Assembly: GCA_029008595.1 (NCBI GenBank)
Contig: JAQXJH010000132.1
Location: 1-37,286 of the forward strand
Direction of reading: 5' to 3'
DNA from: Bacillota bacterium
GTDB taxonomy: Bacteria > Bacillota > Clostridia > Oscillospirales > Acutalibacteraceae
Length of the DNA: 37,286 bases
In this document: one piece after another, positions 23,472 through 31,774 of the stretch
Position numbering within the stretch: position 1 is the first letter of the stretch
Layout: every line of letters begins with the position of its first letter
Made by a program: the position numbers and the translations under genes
Notes under the pieces: generated by a model
The model's database searches: none
What the model saw: only the letters and a program-made list of their open reading frames with translations
Told to the model about the DNA's origin: nothing

Positions 23472-25985
23472 TCATGATTTCAGGCCTGCATCAGACAATT
23501 TTTTCTTTCCCGGAAGAATGTCCTCCTCTTCCTCCGGCAGCTCGCACAGCAGCGGAAAACTGACGCTGCCGTCGGCGGCAAACCGGATCGTCTGTATCTC
23601 ATGCGGCGCAAAATGAACCGCCGCGCGGTGCTGCATAAAAGAAAGCTCCGCATCCGTTTCCCTTCCGTCCGTCTCATAGGCACGGATCAGAAGATCTTCG
23701 CTGTCCTCGGACTGCTTGACCACACGGATCAGAACGTTGCCTGCCGAGGAACGCGCCAGAGAATCGCTCAGCGGAAGATTCCCGTCGTGATAGGTCTCAT
23801 AAACCACCGCAGGCTGCTGCACCAGCTCCTGCGCGTTTCTGGTGGGTACCTCCGGCCGAAGCTCTCCGTCATGCGGAAGGATATGATATTCGAATTCGTG
23901 GATCCCGAGATCCATCGGTTCCGTAAAAGCATCCTTGATGCCGAAATGATCTGCATATCCGGCGCTGCGGACGGCAATGAACCGCCCCGTGTTTCCGTCC
24001 GCGCTGTAGCTGCCGGAACCATTTGTCACCACCGAAACGCCGCACGGACGGTCGCTTTCGTCCGTTCCCGAAATATCGAACCACAGCTGCCCGGCCTCTT
24101 CCATTCCGTTACACTCTTTTTCGATGCTGCCGTACGGAATCTCATACACCACCCGGGGATTCTGCACCGCCGCCGGGAACGCGAATTTCAGGATCCGGAA
24201 CGGCTCCTGCCAGTTGACCCGGACGGAAACGCGGATACACGGGTCATCCCGGAAGATCCTGAAATCCTGGATCAGGGTGGAACGGCGGAAGGATGACCGC
24301 GCCCGCAGCGTCAGGAACAGCGGGCCGCGGTCCAGCAGCTCGAGCGAAGCCTCTCCGAACCGGCCAACCACGGAATCCAGATATTCCTGCCCGTGCGCCC
24401 AGGTATCATTCTGAAAATCTTCCAGCACCTCGGCGACAGCCGCTTCTCCTGAAAAGACCTCACGCTGATGCCGCTTGTCAAACACCGAAGCAAGCGCACC
24501 GCTGGCGGGATCAAAGCGCAGCCGGAACCAGTCGTTTTCCAACAGCGCGCTGTTCCCCTTCAGCATCCGTTCGCTGACCGGGTTCACCTGCGGCAGATGG
24601 TGGTACAGATACACCGTCCGGTAGCCCATCGGCGGAAGCTGCAGCTGCAGCACTCCGACAAAATCATCCTTTCCGGAATTGCAGGTCTTGTCCGCCCGGA
24701 TTCGCTGGAATGCCACCGGAGCATCGTTCTCATCCAGCGCTCCGGTAATATCCTGCGTCAGTTTCACGGTAACGGCGGATTCCCATGCGTTCGGGTTAAA
24801 GATCACCACCGGGGAGCCGCCGATCTCATTTTCCCAGGTCTTCCAGTCAAAGTGGCGGTCGACCGCAAAATCCCGGTTCCGTTTGGTATTGATCTTCCAG
24901 GAGATCCGCTGCAGCGCATGATTCATCAGCTCGGAAGAGATCTTCAGCGCTTCTCCGTGAAATTCCCTTGCGTCCTCATACGCCTCTTTCAGGCAGCATC
25001 CGCCCAGAATATCGTGGAACTGATTGAACAGGACGTCCTCCCAGGCATGTTCCACCGCCTGCCGGTCGTATGCCATCCCGGCCAGCCGGCTTGCCGCTGT
25101 CATCCACTTTTCTGCCGCAAGCAGGCGGTTTTCGCTGCGTCGGTTGTTGCGCTTGATCTCGCTGTTGGCCGAATAGCACCCGATGGCATGGTGTTGCAGG
25201 TCTCCGGTCACCGTTTCGGCAATGCTCCCCGACGCATTCAGCCCGGCAAAAAAGCTTTCGGGAGAGGCGTAGCTCAGCTGTGGATCCTGCTTCATCAATT
25301 CCTGTATCCGGTTCAGCAGGGCTATCGTCGGCCCGCCGCCGTGGTTCCCGACGCCGTAAAACAGCATTTTCGGCTCCTGATCCTCTTCGGCGCGGCTGCG
25401 GATGACTTCACATTTCCACGCGACCGCATCATCCGACGCAGTCGCGTAGCCGGTGGGAATCCGATAGGTAAGAATTTTTGTGCCGTCGATCCCTTCCCAC
25501 AGAAACGTGTCCCGGTTCAGCTGTTTTTCCTTCTGTTCCGGGCGCATCATCACATAACCGGACATCCCGCTTTTCTTCAGCAGCTGCGGCAACGATGCAT
25601 TGTGCCCGAAGCTATCTACATTATAACCGAAAGCCGCGATTTTTCCAAATTTTTTATAAAAATATCTTTGCCCGTATAAGGCATGACGGGCAAAGGATTC
25701 CCCGCAGGGAAGATTGCAGTCCGGTTGCAGCCACCAGCCCCCGGCGATCGCCCAGCGCCCCTCGGCAACCCGGCGGCGGATCTCCTCAAACATTTCCGGC
25801 TCGTTTTCTTCCACCCATTTGTAATAGCACGCGCCGGCCGCCGTGAATACATAGCCGTCAAATTCCTTCATCCTGTCCAGCGCGGAACGGAAGGTTGCCT
25901 TGATCTCTGCAAAACCTTCCTGCCATTGCCACAGCCACGCCGGATCCAGATGAGCATTCCCGATCAGATAGATCCTCTGCTTCAT
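23472..25985 (-). CDS. Glycoside hydrolase family 38 alpha-mannosidase
   Basis: This enzyme is predicted to remove alpha-linked mannose from glycans such as N-glycan fragments. It has 837 residues from the ATG at 25985. The GH38 opening IYLIGNAHLDPAWLWQWQEG carries the metal-binding His12 and Asp14. The nucleophile region FGYNVDSFGHNASLPQLLKKSG lies near residue 124. Another conserved block is VLFNQFHDILGGCCLKEAYEDA. The C-terminal half is the beta-rich domain typical of the family. No signal peptide is present, so it acts in the cytoplasm on imported oligosaccharides. GAGGAG lies nine bases before the ATG; the open frame extends to 26156 but that part does not resemble the family. No sugar transporter is adjacent. 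Confidence 0.93.
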   Translation of the reverse strand: MKQRIYLIGNAHLDPAWLWQWQEGFAEIKATFRSALDRMKEFDGYVFTAAGACYYKWVEENEPEMFEEIRRRVAEGRWAIAGGWWLQPDCNLPCGESFARHALYGQRYFYKKFGKIAAFGYNVDSFGHNASLPQLLKKSGMSGYVMMRPEQKEKQLNRDTFLWEGIDGTKILTYRIPTGYATASDDAVAWKCEVIRSRAEEDQEPKMLFYGVGNHGGGPTIALLNRIQELMKQDPQLSYASPESFFAGLNASGSIAETVTGDLQHHAIGCYSANSEIKRNNRRSENRLLAAEKWMTAASRLAGMAYDRQAVEHAWEDVLFNQFHDILGGCCLKEAYEDAREFHGEALKISSELMNHALQRISWKINTKRNRDFAVDRHFDWKTWENEIGGSPVVIFNPNAWESAVTVKLTQDITGALDENDAPVAFQRIRADKTCNSGKDDFVGVLQLQLPPMGYRTVYLYHHLPQVNPVSERMLKGNSALLENDWFRLRFDPASGALASVFDKRHQREVFSGEAAVAEVLEDFQNDTWAHGQEYLDSVVGRFGEASLELLDRGPLFLTLRARSSFRRSTLIQDFRIFRDDPCIRVSVRVNWQEPFRILKFAFPAAVQNPRVVYEIPYGSIEKECNGMEEAGQLWFDISGTDESDRPCGVSVVTNGSGSYSADGNTGRFIAVRSAGYADHFGIKDAFTEPMDLGIHEFEYHILPHDGELRPEVPTRNAQELVQQPAVVYETYHDGNLPLSDSLARSSAGNVLIRVVKQSEDSEDLLIRAYETDGRETDAELSFMQHRAAVHFAPHEIQTIRFAADGSVSFPLLCELPEEEEDILPGKKKLSDAGLKS

Positions 25986-26508
25986 ATCCCGTCGCTCCTC
26001 TCTCCATCTTTTCACGCCCCGCTCCCGTTTCAGAATCCGCCGCGGAGCGTTTCCACCGTTCTGCCGGACTGCTTCATCTCTTTCCGCCTTCCGCGCAAAA
26101 CCTGTTTGCTTCTGCAGATACTGTATCATAACGCCCTGTGCGTTTTCAATGGACAAATTCTTGACCGCATTGATAAAATCGGACGTACGCCCGGTACGGC
26201 CGCCGCCTCCGCCGTACCGGCGCGGAACGTCTCCGGGGTTCGGCGCAGAACCGGCAATTCTGGAACAGAAATCCGCCGGAAAGCTCGAAAATCTGCAATT
26301 TCGTGATATAATAGAAGCGCAAAGTCCGTTCTGCGGGACAGATCATCGTGTAGAATCAGGGAAGAAAGATAAAACCGGATCACTGCAGCGCTCCGAAAAA
26401 GAAGCCCCTCGGCAAAATTGTGCTGTGCAATCAACCGGATTGATACGGCAAAGGCCTTTCCGGGTTATTTGATCCGGCCGGCAAATACAGAGGACAGGAT
26501 GTAAGATT
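25986..26508. other. 523-base divergent intergenic region
   Basis: This gap separates the mannosidase gene (minus) from the MoxR operon (plus). It holds an extended -10 promoter for the plus strand near 26304-26312 and a perfect 9-bp inverted repeat (26191-26199 with 26212-26220) around a 12-base GC-rich loop. On the minus strand a weak TTGAAA and TACAGT pair near 26110-26145 could serve the mannosidase. No convincing gene is seen in it. The MoxR leader would be about 190 bases long. Confidence 0.5.
26304..26312 (+). promoter_or_regulatory. Extended -10 promoter upstream of the MoxR operon
   Basis: TGATATAAT gives a perfect TATAAT preceded by TGN. The -35 region (CTCGAA at 17 bases) is poor, so it would depend on the extended -10 or an activator. 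Confidence 0.5.
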
Positions 26509-27597
26509 ATGAGCGAAATAGAATCGGGCTTATACGCCATCCATGTTGACCGCATGGTGGAGATGCTTTCAAAAGCATACATTTCTCTGGTCGAGACGAA
26601 AACGCCGTTTAAAAAGTTCCCCTCCGTTATGCTGTGGGGGCCTCCCGGCGTCGGAAAGTCTCAGGGTGTCAGAGAAATTGCGGAAACGATCGAAACGAGA
26701 ACAAGCAAAAGGGTCGCGATCACCGACGTTCGTCTGCTGCTGTTCAATCCTGTTGATTTGAGAGGGATCCCAACGGCAAACGAAGATAAAACGCTGGCGG
26801 TATGGTTAAAACCGAAAATTTTTCAGATGGACGACAGCGATCAGACGATCAACATCCTGTTTCTGGACGAGATCTCTGCCGCTCCGCCCTCCGTTCAATC
26901 CGCAGCGTATCAGATTGCCTTGGACAGAACGATCGGAGAACATAAGCTTCCGGATAATTGTATCGTCATTGCCGCGGGCAACCGCGTTACCGACAAGTCG
27001 GTCGCATATAATATGCCGAAAGCTCTGGCAAACCGCCTGTGTCATTTTGAAATCAGGGGAGATTCCGCCTCGTGGCATAACTGGGCTGTCAAAAACGGCG
27101 TACATGAATTCGTCGTCGGCTATCTGGAATACAATCCGTCTGCGCTGATGCGGTTTGACCCCACCGGCACCGGTCTGGCTTTCCCGACTCCGCGCTCCTG
27201 GGAAATGGTCAGCAATATTCTGAATACCGTCTCAGACGATCCGGAATCGGTCTATCCGATGATCGTGGGCTGTATCGGCCACAGCGCCGCAGGCAATTTC
27301 AGAACATGGACGGAGCTGTATCAGACCATGCCGCCGGTGGAAGATATTTTTGCCGGTAAAGAAACCGCCGTACCGAAAGCGCCGGAGCTGCTGATCGCGC
27401 TCCGCTCGGCAATGACAGCCTACGCCAGAAAGCACCCCGACAAGCGCCTGATCGACCATTCCGTTGATTATGCCTGCAAATTGCCCTGGGCCTTCCGCGG
27501 CAAACTCCTGCACGATTACTGCTGTATTCCCGAGGTCTGCCCGATCATCCGGGAAAACGATGTTTTCAAAACGGCTATGAGGAATGAGCAAAAATGA
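26509..27597 (+). CDS. MoxR-type AAA+ ATPase
   Basis: This 362-residue protein is a MoxR-like AAA+ ATPase, a class that acts as a chaperone or remodeller together with a VWA-domain partner. Walker A WGPPGVGKSQ lies at about 43-52, Walker B INILFLDEIS at 114-123 and the sensor 1 region CIVIAAGNRV at 151-160. The PVDLRGIPT segment (about 81-89) is typical of the subfamily in which the ATPase is paired with a DUF2201 protein. The C-terminal lid region begins near the arginine-rich ALANRLCHFEI. GGATG lies about ten bases before the ATG. Its stop codon overlaps the start of the VWA gene by four bases. The client of this machine is not known. Confidence 0.92.
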   Translation: MSEIESGLYAIHVDRMVEMLSKAYISLVETKTPFKKFPSVMLWGPPGVGKSQGVREIAETIETRTSKRVAITDVRLLLFNPVDLRGIPTANEDKTLAVWLKPKIFQMDDSDQTINILFLDEISAAPPSVQSAAYQIALDRTIGEHKLPDNCIVIAAGNRVTDKSVAYNMPKALANRLCHFEIRGDSASWHNWAVKNGVHEFVVGYLEYNPSALMRFDPTGTGLAFPTPRSWEMVSNILNTVSDDPESVYPMIVGCIGHSAAGNFRTWTELYQTMPPVEDIFAGKETAVPKAPELLIALRSAMTAYARKHPDKRLIDHSVDYACKLPWAFRGKLLHDYCCIPEVCPIIRENDVFKTAMRNEQK

Positions 27598-28955
27598 CGG
27601 AACAGCGAAAACAGCGCCTGAAAAGACAGCTGCAGGAGTCGCGGTACAGACTGGATCAGCTGGATGCAGCATTCGCCGCACCGCTCAGAAAAATGCTTTT
27701 TGCGGCGACAAAGGATGTCAAAAGAATTTCCACCAATGGCAGCTGCATTTATTTTGATCCCGATTGGCTGCAGAAGCTGGGACACACGGAGCTGGATTTT
27801 ATTCTCTCCCATCAACTGATGCACATTGCGCTGGGCCATATTGACCGGCCGAAATATTATTCCGGCGACCGTTTTCATCTGGCGTGCGATATTGTTGCAA
27901 ATTCGCATCTTGAGCTGCTCGGCTGGAACTACGATCTGCTGCCTCATATCGGAAGAATCTTTCACGAAACATTTTTTCCTGCGCAGCCGGGACGCCTTCT
28001 CACAGCACAGGAGGCTCTTCACTGCGTTCCTTTTGACCCTGCCGCAATGGAGCCGGGCGCCAGAAACAATTATATGATCGATGCGGAATCCTGGTGGGAT
28101 CGGAAGCAGGATCGCGGCGAGAACTGCGTGATCGTTCTTTGCCCCGGAGATGAAGACCCGGAGGATCTGCCCCGCGGGGAACGGACGGCCGGAGGCGGTC
28201 ACTGTTTTGTGAAAAAAGAATTCTTCCGCAAAGACGGAATGCGCATCACAAAAAATGAACTTCCCGAAAACAATCAGGCCCCTGCCTCCGGCAGTTGGGA
28301 TCAATGCGCTGCCAACGAGCTCAGGATCCTGAGAAGCGCCGTCAGAAAAGATGCCGGAACCGGCTTTGAAGAGGCTTCGGAAGAGCGGCTCTGGCAAAGG
28401 ACGGATCCGGCGGATCTTGATTGGAGAAAACTGCTGGACAGTTTCATTCAGGAGGAGGTCTGCGATTATTCCTTTACCCCTCCGGACAGAAGATTCCTGG
28501 ACTCCGGGTTCTTCCTCCCGGACTGCGGTATGCTTACGGAAAATCCGAAAAAAGTATTGTTTATGGCGGACACCTCAGGTTCCGTTGATACTGTTATGCT
28601 GTCGGCCGTTTACGGGGAAATATGCAGCGCGCTGACGCAATTCAACGGCGGGTTAGCCGGTATTCTGGGATTTTTCGATATGCAGGTGTATCCCCCGGTT
28701 CCTTTTTCCAATATCGGCGATCTGCTGCAGATCCGGCCGCGCGGCGGCGGAACAAGTTTCCATTGCGTCTTTGATTATATCAGAAGAAATATGTCGGATG
28801 ATCCGCCTGTGAATATTGTGATTTTCACGGATGGGCAGGCGGAATTTCCGGATGAGTCGGCCGCCGGTAACATCCCCGTTTTATGGCTGTTTTCAGACAG
28901 AAGGGTCGTTCCCCCCTGGGGGAAATATGCTTATGTCGGGAGCGCAGGGAAATGA
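27594..28955 (+). CDS. DUF2201 VWA-domain protein with metallopeptidase-like N-terminus
   Basis: This 453-residue protein is the expected partner of the upstream MoxR ATPase. The N-terminal part (about 1-150) resembles the putative metallopeptidase domain of DUF2201, with LSHQLMHIALGH at residues 71-82 and the conserved ACDIVAN at 97-103. The family pattern is HExxH; here it reads H73-Q-L-M-H77, so the catalytic glutamate is replaced by glutamine. A variable middle follows. The C-terminal VWA domain keeps a full MIDAS site: DTSGS (326-330), GGGTSF (about 384-389) and FTDG (about 411-414). It overlaps the ATPase gene by four bases (ATGA), so the two are translated together. The metal-binding VWA likely recognises the client or adaptor. 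Confidence 0.88.
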   Translation: MTEQRKQRLKRQLQESRYRLDQLDAAFAAPLRKMLFAATKDVKRISTNGSCIYFDPDWLQKLGHTELDFILSHQLMHIALGHIDRPKYYSGDRFHLACDIVANSHLELLGWNYDLLPHIGRIFHETFFPAQPGRLLTAQEALHCVPFDPAAMEPGARNNYMIDAESWWDRKQDRGENCVIVLCPGDEDPEDLPRGERTAGGGHCFVKKEFFRKDGMRITKNELPENNQAPASGSWDQCAANELRILRSAVRKDAGTGFEEASEERLWQRTDPADLDWRKLLDSFIQEEVCDYSFTPPDRRFLDSGFFLPDCGMLTENPKKVLFMADTSGSVDTVMLSAVYGEICSALTQFNGGLAGILGFFDMQVYPPVPFSNIGDLLQIRPRGGGTSFHCVFDYIRRNMSDDPPVNIVIFTDGQAEFPDESAAGNIPVLWLFSDRRVVPPWGKYAYVGSAGK

Positions 28956-29051
28956 CGCCGGTCTGCAAATATCGTATCCGCAAAACAGGCGGCTCCGACT
29001 CTGTCCGCCCGTTTCTGACACAACGCCTATGATTGAAACAGGAGGTCAATG

Positions 29052-29489
29052 ATGGAATTTGGATGGAACAATCTTTTCGGCGCGGCAATCGTCGTGATCA
29101 TGCTGATCCCGAATCTGATATTCGCACGGAAACATACAGACCAAAAAAATCTTTGCACCAACCGCGCCATGAACCTCATGGAGCAGATCGGACGCCGCGG
29201 CTGCCTCATCCTGATGTGGCTGCCGCTCGTTGTCGGGAAATTCGGCTTTGCCGGGATTCCGGCGTTTCTGATCTACGTGATTGGCAACGGCATTCTGCTT
29301 TTCGTTTATCTGATCCTCTGGGCGTTCTATTTCAAAAGCAGCAGCGTCAAAACGGCGATGGCGCTTGCCGTCGTTCCCGTCTGCATCTTCCTGCTGAGCG
29401 GGCTTCTGCTCCGCCATTGGCTTCTGAGTGCATCCGCGGTGCTGTTCGGGGTCGGTCATATCTATGTTACCAAAGCCAATCAGAAATAA
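29052..29489 (+). CDS. Small four-helix membrane protein, unknown function
   Basis: This 145-residue protein has about four membrane segments: LFGAAIVVIMLIPNLIFA, LILMWLPLVVGKFGF, FLIYVIGNGILLFVYLILWAF, and VVPVCIFLLSGLLLRHWLL. A charged loop (RKHTDQKNLCTNRAMNLMEQ) follows the first helix. I do not recognise a characterised family. The second of two tandem ATGs (29052) was chosen, since AGGAGG lies six bases before it. It follows the VWA gene by 96 bases in the same direction, with no terminator seen between, so it may belong to the MoxR/VWA unit and could be a membrane anchor or client. That link is inference from position only. Confidence 0.82.
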   Translation: MEFGWNNLFGAAIVVIMLIPNLIFARKHTDQKNLCTNRAMNLMEQIGRRGCLILMWLPLVVGKFGFAGIPAFLIYVIGNGILLFVYLILWAFYFKSSSVKTAMALAVVPVCIFLLSGLLLRHWLLSASAVLFGVGHIYVTKANQK

Positions 29490-29539
29490 TTTTTCCGCAC
29501 GCGGAAGCGGCAAAACATTTCTCCGCCTGCGCAAACGGC

Positions 29540-29582
29540 AAAAAAAACTCCGCTTTTGCGAACGGTTTCACAAAAGCGGAGT
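29540..29582 (-). terminator. Terminator of rny
   Basis: A perfect 12-bp stem (ACTCCGCTTTTG and complement) around a 12-base loop is followed, on the minus strand, by seven or more Ts (29546-29540). It lies just after the rny stop codon and may also slow plus-strand transcripts from the membrane-protein gene. Confidence 0.88.
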
Positions 29583-29588
29583 CTGATT

Positions 29589-31154
29589 TTATTTTGCGTA
29601 ATCGATTGCGCGGCTTTCCCGAATGATGTTTACCTTGATCTGGCCGGGATAATCGAGACTTTGCTCGATCTTCTGGCAGATATCGCGGGCAAGCAGCACC
29701 ATGTTATCATCCTTGATGATCTCCGGTTTGACCATGATGCGAACCTCGCGGCCGGCCTGGATCGCAAAGCTGCGTTCCACACCGGGGAACGAAGAAGAAA
29801 TTTCCTCAAGCTTTTCCAAACGCTTGATGTAATTTTCCAGATTTTCACGCCGTGCGCCGGGGCGTGCGGCAGAAATGGCATCTGCGGCCTGCACCAGACA
29901 TGCGACCACGGTTTTCGGCTCCACGTCTCCGTGATGCGCCTGGATCGCATGAATGACCGCTTCGCTTTCTTTGTACTTCCGCGCCACGTCGATACCGATC
30001 TCGACATGAGAACCTTCGATCTCGTGGTCGAGCGCTTTGCCGATATCATGCAGCAAACCTGCGCGGCGCGCCAGAGTCGGGTTGATACCCAGCTCGCTCG
30101 CCATGACTCCCGCCAGATAAGAAACCTCCAGCGAATGGTTGAGCACGTTCTGGCCGTAGCTTGTGCGGTAACGCAGCCGGCCGAGCAGCTTGACCAGCTC
30201 CGGATGGATGCCGTTGACGCCTGCTTCGATAACGGCGCGTTCGCCTTCCGCCTTGATGGTGGCATCCACCTCGCGGCGGGCCTTTTCCACCATTTCTTCA
30301 ATGCGCGTGGGATGAATCCGTCCGTCCGCGATCAACCGTTCCAGCGCAATGCGGGCCACCTCGCGGCGAACCGGCTCAAAGCTGGAAAGCGTGATCGTTT
30401 CCGGCGTATCATCAATGATCAGATCGACACCCGTCAGCGTTTCCAGCGTGCGGATGTTGCGGCCCTCGCGGCCAATGATGCGGCCCTTCATTTCATCGTT
30501 CGGCAGCGGAACGACCGAAACAGCCGCTTCGGAAACATGATCCGCGGCGCAGCGCTGGATCGCAAGCGAAATGATCTCACGCGCGCGTTTGTCGGACTCA
30601 TCCTTTGTCTGCTGTTCCACGTCCATGATCTTGACCGCTTTTTCATGCTGCAGTTCATTTTCAAGGTTTTTCAGCAGATAATCCTTTGCCTGATCAGCCG
30701 TAAAGCCGGAAATACGCTCCAGCATATCGAACTGACTTTTCTTGATCGTTTCTGTTTCTGCAAGCTTCTCTTCGATCTGTTTTGCCTTCGCGGCAACCGC
30801 GTCCTCTTTTTTCTCCAGATTCTCCAGCTTTTTGTCCAGAGTTTCCTCTTTCTGCTGGATCCTCCGTTCCTGACGCTGCACCTCTGCACGCCGCTCGCGC
30901 AGTTCTTTTTCCGATTCGTTGCGCAGTCTGTGAATTTCGTCCTTGCCCTCGAGAATGGATTCTTTTTTCTTCGCCTCAGCGGTCTTCAGCGCCTCGCTGA
31001 CGATTCTCTTTGCTTCCTGTTCCGCCGAGCCGATTTGAAGTTCAGCAACTTTTTTTCTATGAGAAACGCCCGCAAAAAAGGCGATAGCACCACTAACAAC
31101 CACACATCCCAAAAGGATGGCGATAAAGACAGCAATATGAAGATGAATAACCAA
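29589..31154 (-). CDS. rny: Ribonuclease Y
   Basis: RNase Y is the membrane-anchored endonuclease that starts mRNA decay in many Firmicutes. From the TTG at 31154 it has 522 residues, matching the usual length near 520. The start is set by AAGGAGGTG about ten bases upstream; the open frame extends further back but contains no family sequence. The order is an N-terminal membrane segment ([20 protein letters not shown]), a long charged coiled coil (about 30-200), a KH domain with [20 protein letters not shown] and [12 protein letters not shown], and an HD phosphohydrolase domain with [19 protein letters not shown] near residue 370. The C-terminal end [14 protein letters not shown] is typical. 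It diverges from the thrS unit. Confidence 0.96.
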   Translation of the reverse strand: MVIHLHIAVFIAILLGCVVVSGAIAFFAGVSHRKKVAELQIGSAEQEAKRIVSEALKTAEAKKKESILEGKDEIHRLRNESEKELRERRAEVQRQERRIQQKEETLDKKLENLEKKEDAVAAKAKQIEEKLAETETIKKSQFDMLERISGFTADQAKDYLLKNLENELQHEKAVKIMDVEQQTKDESDKRAREIISLAIQRCAADHVSEAAVSVVPLPNDEMKGRIIGREGRNIRTLETLTGVDLIIDDTPETITLSSFEPVRREVARIALERLIADGRIHPTRIEEMVEKARREVDATIKAEGERAVIEAGVNGIHPELVKLLGRLRYRTSYGQNVLNHSLEVSYLAGVMASELGINPTLARRAGLLHDIGKALDHEIEGSHVEIGIDVARKYKESEAVIHAIQAHHGDVEPKTVVACLVQAADAISAARPGARRENLENYIKRLEKLEEISSSFPGVERSFAIQAGREVRIMVKPEIIKDDNMVLLARDICQKIEQSLDYPGQIKVNIIRESRAIDYAK

Positions 31155-31226
31155 TTTTCGATAGCACCTCCTTTTCTTCTGTTTTTGTTTCAGTCTAACA
31201 TCATAAACAGGGAAGATTTCTTCCCA

Positions 31227-31258
31227 ATTGCAATATTGCGGCAAATATATTGCAATAT
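31227..31258. repeat. Two ATTGCAATAT copies 22 bp apart in the rny leader
   Basis: ATTGCAATAT occurs at 31227-31236 and 31249-31258, two helical turns apart, within a region bounded by CAATTG on each side. GCAATATTGC (31230-31239) and TATTGCAATA (31248-31257) are each palindromic, and the two copies can also pair in RNA as a 10-bp hairpin. The block lies immediately downstream of the rny -10. Confidence 0.55.
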
Positions 31259-31260
31259 CA

Positions 31261-31290
31261 ATTGTATCGCTTTTTGCCTTGGTCTGTCAA
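31261..31290 (-). promoter_or_regulatory. SigA promoter of rny
   Basis: TTGACA (31290-31285), an 18-base spacer and TACAAT (31266-31261) on the minus strand. The leader would be about 100 bases and includes the paired ATTGCAATAT repeats. Confidence 0.8.
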
Positions 31291-31392
31291 GAAATTTCGG
31301 TATTTTCATCCGTAATTTCAAAACACGAATTTTAAACGATTTTTCCCCGCATCTTTTGCGCGCGATTTGTGCAAATTTTTTTTCGTTTTTTG

Positions 31393-31421
31393 TTGCATTT
31401 ATCAAAAAGCAGGTATATAAT
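31393..31421 (+). promoter_or_regulatory. SigA promoter of the thrS T-box transcript
   Basis: TTGCAT (31393-31398), a 17-base spacer and perfect TATAAT (31416-31421). Transcription should begin near 31428, just before the T-box leader. Confidence 0.8.
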
Positions 31422-31429
31422 TTGGATAG

Positions 31430-31687
31430 ATGAAAAGAAAGTAAACGCTTGGAAGGGGACGGCACAAAGCGCTCCCCCGGCGAAAGAGACCGCGCATCAT
31501 GGGCTGAAAGTGCGCGCCGCCGGTTGTTTTGTGCATACCACCCCGGAGCGGACTGTGATGGTTTGACCGTAAGCAGTGCGGGTCGGCTCCCTTACCGCCG
31601 GTAATGAGATAGGCTTTTGCCTGAATGCAGGGTGGAACCGCGAAGTTTCTGCTTCGCCCCTCGTGCTTTTGGGCGGGGCTTTTTTTA
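31430..31687 (+). promoter_or_regulatory. T-box riboswitch controlling thrS
   Basis: This leader senses uncharged tRNA-Thr and allows transcription of thrS when charging is low. The diagnostic T-box GGGTGGAACCGCG lies at 31630-31642. Before it is a long stem I region containing an AGAGA bulge and a probable specifier codon ACC (threonine) at 31537-31539, followed by A. After it comes a terminator stem with T-run, which competes with the antiterminator formed by the T-box. The threonine assignment is supported by the gene downstream; the specifier position is my reading of the fold, not a computed one. Confidence 0.92.
31651..31686 (+). terminator. Conditional terminator of the thrS T-box
   Basis: GCTTCGCCC (31651-31659) pairs with GGGCGGGGC (31671-31679) with two wobble pairs around an 11-base loop, followed by seven Ts. 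It lies nine bases after the T-box sequence. Confidence 0.88.
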
Positions 31688-31774
31688 TTTTCGTTTCTCC
31701 CCGCCGTCCGCAAATTCAAAAAAGGAAAATGGTTTTGCGCCGTTTTCCCCACCACCGTGAAAGGAAGGATTCAA

